A stretch of DNA of 64,000 nt from Paraphaeosphaeria minitans (GCA_015832175.1 WJXW01000001.1:3906001-3970000); one strand, 5' to 3'; positions 22,506-33,555 are shown, counted from the first letter of the stretch. A program made the numbers and translations. Notes: generated from the letters alone by a model not told the origin.

Positions 22506-23827
22506 ATGGCACTACCAGAGCAGAACACGCTCGGCAAGCAGTCGTCTAGCGGAATACGGACACAAAACGGAAACAAAAACCGTACAGCACGCCGAAGGCC
22601 AAGCGTTACGGAGAGGATAGAGCAGCGGCTGGAGGAGGTTGCTGAATCGGCAGCTAGGGACCCCGAGGAGCAGAAGCAGTCGGGACTATTGGCATTGGCC
22701 GTCTGCGTGGGCGGCATCTATGCAAGTTTGTAGGTTGCGCACACCAGACGACGCGTACGACGACTGATGCGACACGCAGTTTGAGCTGGGCATACCTCCA
22801 GGAACGCATAACCACGACCCCATACGGCCCCGACAAGTCCCGCTTCACATACTCCATCTTCCTCAACACCATCCAGTCCGCTTTTGCAGCGTGCACCGGC
22901 GCCGTCTACCTCTTCGCTTCCTCCCCGCGCGACCCCAAGACCGGCGCCCGCAAAGTCCCACCCATCTTCCCGTCGAAGCAGATCCTTTTCCCGCTGCTCC
23001 TCATCGCGGTGACATCCAGCCTTGCCTCGCCCTTTGGCTACGCAAGCCTGAAGCACATCGACTATGTAACCTTCATTCTGGCCAAGAGCTGCAAGCTGCT
23101 CCCCGTCATGTTCCTCCACATCACGCTCTTCCAGAAGAAATATCCCTTCTACAAGTACCTCGTCGTGCTCACTGTCACCCTCGGCGTCGCCATGTTCACG
23201 TTGTACAACCCGTCCACCGCCCACAAGGCCGAAAAGGCCGCAAAGAAGGGCGTTTCGCCCGACGCATCCAAAGCCGTGGGCCTCTTCCTCCTCAGCATCA
23301 ACCTCCTCTTCGACGGCCTCACAAATACCGTCCAGGACCAGATCTTCAGCTCCTTCAAGGGATTCACGGGCCCCCAGATGATGTGCGCCCAGAACATCAT
23401 CTCCACCCTCCTCACGACCGCATACCTCTTCTCCGCGCCCTACATCGCGGCGTCCCCCCTCGGCACCGCCGTCGGCCTGACACCCACCTCCGGCAACGAG
23501 CTCGCCGACGCAGTTTCCTTCGTCACCGCGTACCCGACCGTCGGCTGGGACGTGCTCTCCTTCGCGGCGTGCGGCGCCATCGGTCAGGTTTTCATCTTCC
23601 ACACGCTGGCCCATTTCTCGAGCCTGCTGCTGGTCACGGTGACGGTGACGCGGAAGATGCTGACGATGCTGATGAGCGTGGTGCTGTTTGGGCATACGGT
23701 GACGGGGATGCAGTGGGCGGGCGTGGGCCTGGTGTTTGGCGGAATCGGCGCCGAGGCGTGGTACCAGCGCGTCGAGAAGAAGGCGAAGATGGAGGCGAAG
23801 AAGAGGGGGGCTGCGAAGAGAAAATAG
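22506..23827 (+). CDS. hut1: UDP-galactose transporter homologue (SLC35B1/HUT1 type)
   Basis: Two exons (22506-22729, 22780-23827; 50-base intron with GTAGGT donor) encode 423 residues. A basic cytosolic N-terminus of about 65 residues is followed by eight to ten hydrophobic segments. Family landmarks include SWAYLQERITTTPYG, FGYASLKHIDYVTFILAKSCK, LFDGLTNTVQDQ, and near the end SLLLVTVTVTRKM and ending at VLFGHTVTGMQW. The tail is very basic (KKAKMEAKKRGAAKRK), consistent with ER retention. HUT1/SLC35B1 proteins sit in the ER membrane and have been linked to UDP-galactose import and, in animals, ATP exchange. The long open frame on the opposite strand reflects GC-rich codon use and is not a gene. 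Confidence 0.94.
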
Positions 23828-23868
23828 ACCGGGAGGAAAGCGAGAGGAGCGGTGCGATGGGAATTGGC

Positions 23869-23895
23869 GTTGTTGTTGTTGTTGTTGTTGTTGTT
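23869..23895. repeat. (GTT)9 microsatellite
   Basis: Nine perfect GTT units directly downstream of the transporter gene. Confidence 0.95.
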
Positions 23896-24274
23896 CGGGA
23901 TCGGCTTCGGCTTTTGGGCGGGTTTGGCGACGGCGAAGGTGGGAGCGGGTATACCCTGGCGCACAGGTGCATAGACTTGCAATACATGGACTTTTAGCAT
24001 TCTCCTCGCGTTTCCACATGATGGCGTTCTCCGTCTCACGGCTGCAGTTTCGAATGGCATTGGAGGCCATCTATCCCGTATGCACATGATCCGCTCACAG
24101 ACGGAGCATTCATCCCACCAAAGCTTGATTATGCCGCTCAGTATCATGTTCCAGGCGGTAGCAGGTGATATGTTGCTCCCTTGGTTCGCTGCGTTGACGG
24201 GATGTTACCACTCTCCACATGGCGGCACCTCGTGCATGCCCGAACGCCCGCTCTGCTGATCCACAACCACCACG

Positions 24275-24299
24275 GTGTGTGTGTGTGTGTGTGTGTGTG
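24275..24299. repeat. (GT)12 dinucleotide microsatellite
   Basis: An uninterrupted GT run of 25 bases. Confidence 0.95.
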
Positions 24300-25142
24300 A
24301 GAAGGAGCGTTGCAAACGGGCACGTCGACGTGCGTGTCTAGTGGTGGTGGTGCGCCTATAGTGTACAAGGCCGCTCGCAATCCGTCCCTTCTTCTCTCCA
24401 GTCTGCCTCCTTCTGCTGGCTCGTTGTCTAAGGACCAGAGACTCGCGAGTCGCTTGCCTGGCCGGTTGCTACGACCTTTTTATCTGCCGATGATCGCTTT
24501 CTTACTTGCACTATTTGTTTTTTTTCTACCCTTTTTACGCTCCTCCTTTTCACATCTAGAACTCTTCAGAGTCTCTACGAAGTCTCCAAAATACAGGGAC
24601 TCTAGCGACACTTCAACTCTCGTTGATTTCCGACCACCCACTCTTTATCGGATCACCCGAGGGTTCAAAGATAGGTAGGAAACTCACGATTGTCCAACCC
24701 AGAGGTCCCCAAGCGGAGCTGAAAGCAGTGATCTCGATGACAATCGCCGTCAGGGCTGCCATTGATGTCAAGGCAGAGCGGCGCAAGTGCAGTCGAGCGT
24801 AACTAGCCTCCTGAGTACGCTGATCTTCACACCGTAACAAGCAAGGTGTAGGATTAGATAGAAACCCATCATGCTTGCCGTGTGAGATGTGGCAGGATGG
24901 TCGATGTTTTGGTCATGTCGCAGGACCCGTCGGATGGGAGTGCGTCGGCGATGTGTATTCGTTGTAGACACGAGATAATGGAAAGTACAACCGTTGGATA
25001 TGCAAACACGAAGTCAGCACTCAATCGGAAGTGGCGCCAGCACCGGACGTATACCTGAAATGAGATTACCATTTCTGTCGATCTTTTGCATATACAGCTT
25101 CTAAAACACATCCCTACCCACCCTTCCTCTCCTACCCTCCTA

Positions 25143-25577
25143 CTACTCCACTACGAGATAGATATCACACTTCACGACAAACTCCGACACATCTGTTTCG
25201 ACCGCCTTCCCCGGCTGCCCATCCAGCTCCAAGTACGTATGCCTCGCGTCCAAAATCCCGACAGTCTTGTCAGGACCGTACACACCACAGCTATTCCCGT
25301 CCGGAAGAGGACCGTCCGGAAACGACAGCTGGATGCTGGTCGCGAAGATTTTGCCGTCGCGGTTGAGCGCACTACTCCTGAAGAGATCGGAGTAGAACGT
25401 GCGGAAGTGCCCCGATGTGTCGATACCGGCTGCAGCATGGGCGCCCGTGACGTCGTTGAAGACGGTTACTGTGAGAGGGAGGTAGCCTTTGATCGCTGCC
25501 GCATTGGGTTCAGTGCTGGTGATGGGAGCTGCGAGGGCGGCTGTGAGGAGCGTGGCGATGGAGAGGATAGAGCGCAT
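25143..25577 (-). CDS. Small secreted protein, 144 residues, unknown family
   Basis: Single exon. A clear signal peptide (MRSILSIATLLTAALAAP) is followed by a compact domain of about 125 residues with beta-strand-like alternation (KGYLPLTVTVFNDVTGAHAA, GKIFATSIQLSFPDGPLPDG). It has exactly two cysteines (SCGVYGP and VKCDIYL) that could form one disulfide, and ends at EFVVKCDIYLVVE. There is no catalytic motif. Size, secretion and lack of a family place it among small secreted proteins, from which fungal effectors are drawn; that is only a class, not a function. A TATAAAAG-type element about 105 bases upstream supports a regulated gene. Confidence 0.82.
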   Translation of the reverse strand: MRSILSIATLLTAALAAPITSTEPNAAAIKGYLPLTVTVFNDVTGAHAAAGIDTSGHFRTFYSDLFRSSALNRDGKIFATSIQLSFPDGPLPDGNSCGVYGPDKTVGILDARHTYLELDGQPGKAVETDVSEFVVKCDIYLVVE

Positions 25578-26235
25578 TTTGAGAGGGTTTCCTTTGGGGT
25601 AGGCGGATGCAGTGCGTTGTCCGACTATCTACGGTTGCGGATTTCCGATGGTAATGTATTCATGCTCTCAGAAAGCAGTTGCTTTTATGTCTTGTTCAGC
25701 CTGATCGGTCTCAATACGAAGAGCTGAAAATACTCGTCCTGTCCGCCGGCCACGCCGGTTCACGAGGGTAATATCGTCAATATTGACACTGCTTACTCCC
25801 GCTTGCCTGAAAACGAATCTCACGAGGGAAAAATGTGTGGTTTTAATCTACATTAGTGGTGTTGGTGGGGGCTTATCGCAGCTGGATTTAGTAATGTAGG
25901 AGTGGTGGACACTCAGTCTCACGCCAGCCCTCATGTTTGCGCACTCTCCGTACAGGGAAGTGACGAGGCGAGGTCAGCGCGACTAGCGCTCACCGATGCC
26001 ACGCACAGCTTCTGTAAGAGTCATGCGTCCTGAATTTCCGGCGCATGACAAGGGGGAAATGGCATCCTGAATTAGATACGAGGCAATAGACGATGTGAGG
26101 TTATGTGATAATAGATGATTTGTTCTTTGACCGCTTAACGCACATGAACGCGCTGTGCCCTGTCCGGGAGAATTAACACCACGAATACACCTAAATGACC
26201 TCCCCACCTGAACGATGTTTCATCACTCCTAATAC
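25578..26235. other. Intergenic spacer
   Basis: It holds the upstream region of the small secreted protein gene and the 3' flank of the CaaX protein gene, both minus strand. No gene is seen. Confidence 0.5.
25682..25688 (-). promoter_or_regulatory. TATA-like element of the small secreted protein gene
   Basis: On the minus strand this reads ATAAAAG, 105 bases before the ATG at 25577. Confidence 0.45.
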
Positions 26236-27171
26236 TCACATGACCACACACAAGCAACATCCCCTTTCTGTCCGCGCCGCCTCTATCTCTGGATATATCC
26301 CGAGCACCAGCTCTCTCAGCTCCTCGCCCTCAGTTCGCCTTTTCCCATTCTTTGCCTCTTCTTCCTTGCGCAACCTCGCCCTCTTGTCAAATTGCTCATC
26401 AAGCGTATCTTCGAGGACGCGGATCTCGTTTCGTAAGCGGCGCTCGTGGTCAAGATGTTCTGTTGAGCCCCAGGGCGGGATACGTGGTCCGTAGGGCTTG
26501 AGGCGAAGAGGTACGGAAGGAAGTGATGAAGTCGACGAGAGGGTCAGGTGGGGTGGTGGCGTTGGCGGATGAGGCGTGCACAGGACTGTGTGGACATCTG
26601 CGAAGCGAACGAGAGTTTCGCGGGAAGGTTCGTCATCCGATTCAGTTAGAGCATCGTATCGCAAGTCGTAGTCTGCATCTGACGAGCAGTAGGTGTATCG
26701 CTGATCGGAAGTTGTATTGGGAACGTAGTCACACACTGCATCGCAACTTGCGTGGCGGAATAAAGGCGGAAAGGCAGCGTCGTTGATCACCGGCCACGAC
26801 AAGTCTTTTAGTCTATCGCGCGCATGGGAAAGGCCGCTTTCAAAACAACCCTGTTGCGAACGTTGGGAGTCGCCTGCCGAGTTACAGGTTTGCCCGGCAT
26901 GCATCACGGCCGGGGATGTTTGAGACAGTAAGTCGTCGGATGGTTCCGTTGTGTGTAAAAATGCACTGAGACCGTGGTGCTCCTCGTCTGAACAAGCAGA
27001 GTACATGAGGTCGATTTCGCTTGTATCGTCGAATAATGCGTAGGTATCCCCGCTTCCCTTCAGAATGCTTATGCGTTCGCATTCTGTCTGGCCGTTTGTC
27101 TCGAACCGTACCTCGAGTTGTGGCTCATCTTGATCTTCATGCGGCACCGCTGGAAGGGGATGCTCGCTCAT
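26236..27171 (-). CDS. Uncharacterised protein with C-terminal CaaX (CVVM) box
   Basis: Single exon, 311 residues. It is acidic and Ser/Thr/Asp-rich for the first two thirds, without a domain I recognise. Then come a Pro/Ser-rich segment (HPPTPPPHLTLSSTSS) and a charged helix (HERRLRNEIRVLEDTLDEQF) likely to form a coiled coil. The protein ends in RGCCLCVVM: the last four residues fit the CaaX rule with Met at the end, the form preferred by farnesyltransferase, and the two extra cysteines just before are typical palmitoylation partners. It is therefore probably anchored to the cytosolic face of a membrane; this is inferred from the tail, not from family membership. No intron is needed, and the frame is clean from ATG to stop. 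Confidence 0.78.
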   Translation of the reverse strand: MSEHPLPAVPHEDQDEPQLEVRFETNGQTECERISILKGSGDTYALFDDTSEIDLMYSACSDEEHHGLSAFLHTTEPSDDLLSQTSPAVMHAGQTCNSAGDSQRSQQGCFESGLSHARDRLKDLSWPVINDAAFPPLFRHASCDAVCDYVPNTTSDQRYTYCSSDADYDLRYDALTESDDEPSRETLVRFADVHTVLCTPHPPTPPPHLTLSSTSSLPSVPLRLKPYGPRIPPWGSTEHLDHERRLRNEIRVLEDTLDEQFDKRARLRKEEEAKNGKRRTEGEELRELVLGIYPEIEAARTERGCCLCVVM

Positions 27172-27431
27172 AGTGTACGATGCATGCCGTGGTTGAAACA
27201 GCAGTGGACCGCATGTTGACAGCTGCTTGTCTGCGTTGTTGGGTGATGCAGCAGGTCACACCCGTGTCGAACTTCAATGTCGATGTTGCTGTTGGTTCGT
27301 GGAGTGACGGGTGATACCGTGGGATATTGATGTGATTCGTGCCACTGTGCACCTCTCAGCGAGCATTTAAGGCGCGGTAAAAAGTGCTAACGCAGGCTTC
27401 GGCGTGGTATCGCGGCGAACCGTTTGGATTC

Positions 27432-29270
27432 TCAGATCCCGACAACGGCATTGAAATCGTGAATACCTCTCCGTACACCCTGTTCAAACTCCCATACTAG
27501 ATCTCCTTTGAATCCGCTTTCGCGAATTCTTTTGAGCACCCACAGCTCGACGTTGCCAACTCTGTTGCCCGGCTCCACGGCTTCCATCGCTTTGTCGTTC
27601 ATTATGCCTTCGAAAAAGATGTACGCATCATTGTACCCAATCTTCCAGCCGTTCTCATATAACGAAGGATCCGCCAGCGTGTTTGGGACAAGATGCTCGT
27701 GGTATGCGCGATGCTGATCGACAGCTTTCCACATGCGTTCATCCTTGCGATTTCGGGCGCACTCCAGCAGTCCAAAGATGTTGCGATCAGGGATAAAGGC
27801 ATGTGGAGGAGGGAAGATGAACCGGTTCTGAAGGTCCGACTGCGCTTTGAAGCCCCATTCGCCACCGGGCATCCAATCCATCTTCCAAGTCCAGAAGAAT
27901 GCACCGCCCGCGCGTTGCTGATATCGTAGTGACTGCTCTGCACCGAAGATTTTGATGAGATCCGCTTTTGAAGTTTCACCTGTTTTGACCCAAGTATCCG
28001 CAGACAAAACATTTGAGTACTCGCCGATGATGACTTGGACAGCGCCGCGATCAGTCACGGACCCTTCTTTGCCATTGAGCTCCGAGAGCTTGCTGGGTAC
28101 TTCTTGGATGATCTCTTGAGGCGATTTCTTCTTATCGGCGTCGTCGAAGCACCAGTACATATGGGTGTCTATCACGATAGGATTAATCGATCTGGTTGGT
28201 GACGCTACGTTTTTTCTTAGCGAATAGTCGATTGCTCTTTTGAGGTCCCAAGCGTCCGATATAACAATAGGAAGGCTGGAATCTATTGCACAAACAGCGT
28301 CTATGGCCTGATCGTACCACTCGTAGAGATTTTCGCTGTCATTGTTGGGCTCGTTGACTAGAGAAATCCCGACGAGCTGAAGGCCTGCAGCTGATTCTCG
28401 CGCCACAAATTCAGCGCAACGAATACCAAGCTTGCGATTAAAGGGCGAGATGAAGAACTCTGCCACACCGCTATTGGTTCCAGAATGATCGTTGGTGTTT
28501 GCTCCTCCCGGGACAGCATGGAAGTCGATGACAACGCCGACACCGTGTGCGCGTAATCGTAAAATGAGATGGCGAATGCTTGTCCACGCGGCAGAATAGA
28601 TCTGAGCAACAGTTTCAAAGGGTGTCCCTCTCGTGAACTCCTCGCCCGGCAAATCCCAATAGCCGATCGGAAGACGAACGGTGGTACCTGTCAACCATCA
28701 GTTCGGTTTAAGATTTTAGAAAAGATCTGCATCGAATCGTGCAGACAGGAAACCACAATTTCCGTTCGCTTACCTTTCGCTTCATCCTTCAACCATACTA
28801 TGTCTCTGACGATTCGTTAGTTGAACGTGGTCCAGAAACACCGGGCTACTTTTGGTTACGTACTCATCCAAAATTGCATTTGCCCAAGCTGTCTCGAACA
28901 TTTTCTTCGTTTGTTCGGCTCCAATTTTCGCAACCCATGATTTAACAGCCTCCAGCTCACTCGAACCCGAAGTTTCTTGGGGGAATCGAGAAGGCGACAG
29001 CCATCGTTCGAGGACATATACAGAGCCAAGGTTAGTAGCGTGGTGATAACGGTAACGGAGAATGTCAAGCGCCGAAGGGACTTGAATGGCTGGAAGTAGG
29101 TCTGCGCGAGAATTCGTGCTGCTGAAGGCGACGGTTGATGACGGTGCAAGCATGCTAGAATTTTTCGAGCCTGACATAGGTCTCGACTTCCTCTTCTCAG
29201 ATGGCGGTCGCGGAGGCCCCGCAAGGTCTGCATTGAAGGCCTTGTGCGCTTTACCAATGAAGCTTTTCAT
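27432..29270 (-). CDS. Glycoside hydrolase family 5 enzyme, intracellular type
   Basis: Three exons (29270-28864, 28805-28774, 28687-27432), the middle one only 32 bases, join in frame to 564 residues. No signal peptide: the N-terminus is basic and Ser/Pro-rich (MKSFIGKAHKAFNADLAG). The (beta/alpha)8 barrel shows the GH5 landmarks: TVRLPIGYWDL, VVIDFHAVPG, the acid/base glutamate in LVNEP (about 259), DTHMYW (about 320) and the nucleophile glutamate in IIGEYSN (about 368). This layout resembles fungal GH5 enzymes annotated as exo-1,3-beta-glucanase-like. Substrate is uncertain; a beta-glucan or glycolipid sugar are both possible, and the missing signal peptide argues for an intracellular target. 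A GC-neutral codon pattern matches its neighbours. Confidence 0.88.
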
Positions 29271-29460
29271 GATGTATATAGCAAGCCGTGGATGCTCACG
29301 CTTGGGAGGTCAGCCGGGTGCTAGGCGGTAAGAGTAAGCGAATGACAGAAAGACGGATGCAAGGCAAAAGAGAGGCTGGAGGGCAAGAGGATTATTGACG
29401 GCAGGACGAGGTTTGTTTGTAGGTCATGGTGAGGGTCTGGTTCGGAAATAGATAACGCGT

Positions 29461-29924
29461 TCAGAAAAGAAGGCCTGACAGGAGACTTGCTGGCGCATTG
29501 GATGGCGCAACGCCGCGCATTAGTTCGACAGCGGCGGCGAGATAGTCGCACATGCTTCTTAGCGTGACGTCTTCGGAGCCAGGAGTGGAGTGTTTGGTGC
29601 ATACAAGTCCACAGTACAATCGGCAGAGCATGCTCTCGGACGAAGCAATTTGCAATGATGGCGGCTTTCCAGGGGCCGGCACTGGCATCCACCGAAGGCG
29701 TAGATATCGCTGCGGCACACATATCAGTCATCAACCTTGGATGGAAGAAGCTATGAGTGGCACCAAGGGTTCCTATAGATATCGCAAGTCAGTGCTCTCA
29801 AGCGTGTTTCCAATCGCCTGGTACGGAAAGCTTTGTTTCAATGTCCAGCTGTTGTGCCACTAGGCAGGTATACGAGGCTCCTCCACGAGCATGGCACAGG
29901 CGATGCCTCACTGATCCAAGCCAT
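29461..29924 (-). CDS. Possible small gene, very uncertain
   Basis: On the minus strand an exon reading RYLRLRWMPVPAPGKPPSLQ to the stop at 29461 has protein-like composition and is preceded by a TGTGCCGCAG acceptor at about 29711. Upstream, an ATG at 29924 could be joined through one or two short introns to give a protein of about 100 residues. The intermediate splice sites are ambiguous, and the surrounding 29271-30367 shows nothing else. I do not recognise a family, and it may be chance. Confidence 0.25.
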
Positions 29925-30367
29925 GCCAGCGTTGTAGGCGATTCTCAAGAGTCGGCGGGATGCGACATGAGTGAAGACTGCTTCGGCGGGGCTCTCGTAA
30001 GTCGTGAGATGGAGGCTGGGGATTGCGTGCGGACGCTAGGAGAAAGGCCAGGCCACGGCGCGCTTGGTGGACCGCATCTGGACGTGGAGGTCGGCGGGTG
30101 GGCCTGCTATCATCCCGAATCGAGCTCGAGCTTCAGTACGACGCGCCTCCAAAACACGACACAACCACATCCAGCACCGTGTTTCTTTCCCGGCCAGTCT
30201 GGCTTCAATCGCACTGATAGTCGTGTCTTGCACAGTCTCGCTCCTTCCTCATCCATCTCTACACGGCGCGTCTGTTCGCTCCCGCTTCATTGGTCCCGCC
30301 TCAACACACGCGTATCTGTAGAAGACGAGCTCTCGCATCTTGCACTCCGCACACCAATTCCTACGCC
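29925..30367. other. Upstream region of the Whi5-like gene
   Basis: No gene is supported. The last 200 bases are CT-rich on the plus strand (for example CTCGCTCCTTCCTCATCC), as expected of a fungal promoter and leader. Confidence 0.5.
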
Positions 30368-31559
30368 ATGTCTGTCTCGCTTGCCAACAGCCCCTCCAAG
30401 GGCACTCCTCGCCGCGTACTCGGCGACCTCACGCCCAAGGCCCTGAACACGCCCTCCAAACGCGCCGATCCGTCCGACAACACGCGAGCCCACAGCCCGC
30501 TGAAGCAGATGCAGACCCTCTCACCGCAGCTCTTCGGAGGCAAGGAGAACGTGTCTAGCAGCGTGCTGAAGGGCAGGAAGAGGAGCATCAACGAGGTGGA
30601 CGACGCGGAGCGCATGGACGCCAAGGTCAAGGTGGGAGGGAGCACGACGGCGCACCTTGGACTGAGCGCGGCTGCAATGCGCCTATACACGGTAGCTTGC
30701 ATCTCAAGCCTGACGTGTTGGTCACGCAACTAATCCGGCCCAGAGCAACACCACCATCGACCTGCCAGTGCCAGGCTCACCAACCGAGCGCAACACGCCG
30801 ACACCAGAACCCGAGCCGCAGCACGAGGCGATCGATTCGCAGGATACACAGGGCACCAACAACTCCTTCTCTGCCCTGGTCAACTACGACCTGTGCGCCA
30901 GCCAGCAGAGCGTGCAGCCCGCCCCGTCACGCGCTCCTTCACCACCCTCACCAGTGGTGGAAGGAAAGAAGTCCCGCGCGGAACTGCTGCGTACGAGACT
31001 AGGATTCGGTATATACAAGGTCAAGACGAACCAAATCGCGAAGCGCGGCAGCGACATCATATCGTCGTGGGAAACGTCCTATTACGAGCCAACAGACGCG
31101 TACACCTCCATGGCCATACCATCTTTCGATGGATCAAGAGACGCATACCAAGTACCCGATATCACTACATCGTCAACTAAGCGTGACCCTCAACCAGTAT
31201 TCATCAAAGCAAGCCTCGATCCTTTTCGTCCTATCGGCAACCTGAAGCTCACGCCCGCGCCCGTCCTACTGCCGACCGCCACATCATCTCGGATATTACA
31301 CGATTACGACATGCCATCGTCTCCACCACATGTCGTCTCGCCTGAACAGCCCAGATCACCTGTAAAGCAGAGAAGGGACTACGCCACGCCCGTGAACCAG
31401 AGTCCAAGATCTGAACGGGCGGAAAATGACTTCAGCGACGGAAGCGCGCAAAGTGGCTTGAGGAAACTGCAGCGATTTCAGGAAGGCGAGCTTACGAGCT
31501 CTGCGGTCAAGGGCAACGCTGCAAAAGGGCTGATGCAGCTGATGGCTGGAAAGCGGTAG
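30368..31559 (+). CDS. Whi5/Nrm1-like cell-cycle transcriptional repressor
   Basis: Exons 30368-30691 and 30744-31559 (52-base intron, CTAAT branch) encode 379 residues. Most of the chain is Ser/Pro/Thr-rich and disordered, with many S/T-P sites suited to cyclin-dependent kinases (NSPSKGTP, HSPLKQ, PPSPV, RSPVKQ). The one conserved-looking segment is RAELLRTRLGFGIYKVKTNQ (about residue 200), which fits the short motif shared by yeast Whi5, Nrm1 and fission-yeast homologues that contacts SBF/MBF transcription factors. Those proteins delay G1/S transcription until CDK phosphorylation removes them. The assignment rests on one motif plus overall character. A nuclear, phosphorylation-regulated protein is inferred. 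Confidence 0.68.
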
Positions 31560-32111
31560 TACGAGCTTTCCTGCTGTGGCAGACTACCACATGAGGACAC
31601 GGCCGCTATGAATGGGAAGGACTGGCGAGAAGTAAGCTCCATAGAAAGGAGCACTATTCTTTCATCTATGGCTGAGCGTGCATTGTGCCATGAATCTTGA
31701 TAGTTCACATGCTTCAAACATCAGTAGATGCAAGCAACACTTGCAGTTTCTCTTGGTCACAACAACGGTAGGAATCAACTCTCATGGCGTGAGTACTCAG
31801 ATAGCTGCGGCACGAACGTGTCTATAGCTGTTGATGGGAGGCGAACGAACGCAAACTGTAGAACCTTCATCGTGACCCTGACCCTGACCGTACCCCTCTA
31901 GGCGTTAGCGCATCAGCCACAGTGGCGCCCCGCCAGATAATCAACGAAACGTCATTGTCGTAGCTGTCAAGCGGCCTCTGTCCTCATTCTCTCCCCTTTC
32001 GCTCCCCTTCCCCCCCCCCCTTCACGTTCACACAACATTGTTCATGGCATGTCCCTGGCCCATATAACTTAAAGTCATCTCGACCCTTCTTTCTACTCGT
32101 CCAAACCCGAC
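31560..32111. other. Intergenic spacer
   Basis: 3' flank of the Whi5-like gene and promoter of the FIT gene, including a C-rich run at 32010-32020. No gene is seen. Confidence 0.5.
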
Positions 32112-33089
32112 ATGTCAGCGCGACGCAAAGCAGCGACAGCGAACGGCCAATCCGCCCCACTGACCTCGACCATGCCGTCTGGTGCGATTCGAACAACGCC
32201 CGCAGCGCGGTCACCATTCTTTCCGACTCGCCTCGAACTGCAGCTCCTCGCCATCTATCCTGGCACACTCTTGCTCGGCTCCATTCTCAGCGCGCTGACG
32301 CCCGCTTTCCGCAATGCGCCTTACTCGCCTGATCTCCAGTCGCACGACCCAGCGTTTGCGCCTACGTATTTCGCGAAAAAGAAGAACATCTTCAACGTCT
32401 GGTTTGTCAAGAAGGGCTGGGGCTGGACGACTGTTGCATTCATCGCATTTCTCTTAATGTGGCCTGGTTTCGGCAAGGGTTTGTCTGTCAAGAGGATACG
32501 AGCCATGCTTCGTTACAGCATCATTACGTTGTGGTGGTGCTTCGTCACGCAATGGTTTTTCGGACCGCCTTTGATCGACCGCAGCTTCCTCTACACCGGC
32601 GGCCAATGTGAATTGCTGAACGACCCATCTGCGATGGAAGACATGAGCGATACACGGGTGTATTTTACCGCGGCAGCATGCAAGAGAGCAGGTCGCAAGT
32701 GGACTGGTGGACACGATATCTCCGGACACGTTTTCCTGCTCATCATTGGCTCATCGTTCCTGTGGTTTGAGACCCTACCCGCTCTTACGAGGTTCGAGGG
32801 GCTCCGCGATGGTCGCAGAATCGTTCTTGATGATGGCAAGGTTGCAAGTGTAGCTGTGGAAAAGAGTCCAGCATCTGAGCAGGACGAAGTCACAAGGAAA
32901 GGAGTCTCATTACCGTTTGCTGTGGCTGCCTTCATGTGGTGGATGCTCCTGATGACGGCGGCCTTCTTCCATACGTGGTTTGAGAAGTTCACTGGGCTTG
33001 TCGTTGCCTTCCTAGGATTGTGGGTCGTGTATTTCTTGCCGCGAGGGATCCCAGCGGTCAGGGCCGTCTTGGGGATGCCTGGTGTATGA
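32112..33089 (+). CDS. scs3: FIT-family ER membrane protein (FITM2/SCS3 homologue)
   Basis: Single exon, 325 residues. About six hydrophobic segments are visible (for example LQLLAIYPGTLLLGSILSAL, TVAFIAFLLMWPGF, ITLWWCFVTQWFF, VFLLIIGSSFLWFETLPAL and the C-terminal pair). The signature GGHDISGHVFLLIIGSSF (about 198-215) contains the two histidines and Asp/Ser of the lipid-phosphatase-like active site of FIT proteins. In yeast Scs3 and animal FIT2, this ER protein cleaves acyl-CoA pyrophosphate and is required for normal phospholipid balance and budding of lipid droplets into the cytosol. The cysteine-containing loop (YTGGQCELL...AACKRAGRKWTGGHD) precedes the second His motif, as in the family. 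Confidence 0.93.
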   Translation: MSARRKAATANGQSAPLTSTMPSGAIRTTPAARSPFFPTRLELQLLAIYPGTLLLGSILSALTPAFRNAPYSPDLQSHDPAFAPTYFAKKKNIFNVWFVKKGWGWTTVAFIAFLLMWPGFGKGLSVKRIRAMLRYSIITLWWCFVTQWFFGPPLIDRSFLYTGGQCELLNDPSAMEDMSDTRVYFTAAACKRAGRKWTGGHDISGHVFLLIIGSSFLWFETLPALTRFEGLRDGRRIVLDDGKVASVAVEKSPASEQDEVTRKGVSLPFAVAAFMWWMLLMTAAFFHTWFEKFTGLVVAFLGLWVVYFLPRGIPAVRAVLGMPGV

Positions 33090-33555
33090 GAGAGAGGCTT
33101 TGAGTACCGAGTCAATGGTATACATCAATGTATTATACGATAGTAATCCCAAACGTCATCACATCTTCCATCTGCTTGTCCCCTGTCTTTGTTGATCTGC
33201 ACCTTTTTCGCGGTGACTGACCGCCACGATTCGGAAGTGCTCAATGCTCACTTACTCTCACTTACTCTGCCCAATTTGAGATCGTTTGTAAGCCATCTAA
33301 GTATTGATACTCCCATCATCCATGGCGATCAAACCCAAATCCCATGGAACACATCATCTTAGGTAGTCCACGTTCTTGCGTTTAGCTCGGCTCGGAACTC
33401 TTGGCAGGCCGACGCCTCCTCCATCACAAAGCATGCATCTAGTAGTCTAGATCACGTCCACTTTCTCAGCGCGCCCTGTGGTATGTTCTGGCCATAGTAA
33501 TATCGTTCATCTTACCGTCGCACACCCATGTCTCAGGTGCCCCATTCAGCTCACA
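33090..33555. other. Intergenic spacer
   Basis: Holds the 3' end of the FIT gene and the promoter of the Zn2Cys6 gene. No gene is seen. Confidence 0.5.

Larger units (their letters stand above)
23828..25142. other. Intergenic spacer with two microsatellites
   Basis: No gene is supported. A (GTT)9 tract lies at 23869-23895 and a (GT)n tract at 24275-24299. A 122-codon open stretch at 24310-24678 has one hydrophobic run but no family resemblance, no intron partners and mixed composition, so it is not called. Confidence 0.5.

Noticed and set aside
22718..24070. 450-codon open frame on the minus strand opposite the HUT1-type transporter
   Set aside because: It mirrors the GC-rich third positions of the real gene, has Gln/Arg/Glu low-complexity sequence and no domain.
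24310..24678. 122-codon plus-strand frame with a hydrophobic run
   Set aside because: Starts next to a GT microsatellite, no family, no introns or neighbours supporting it.
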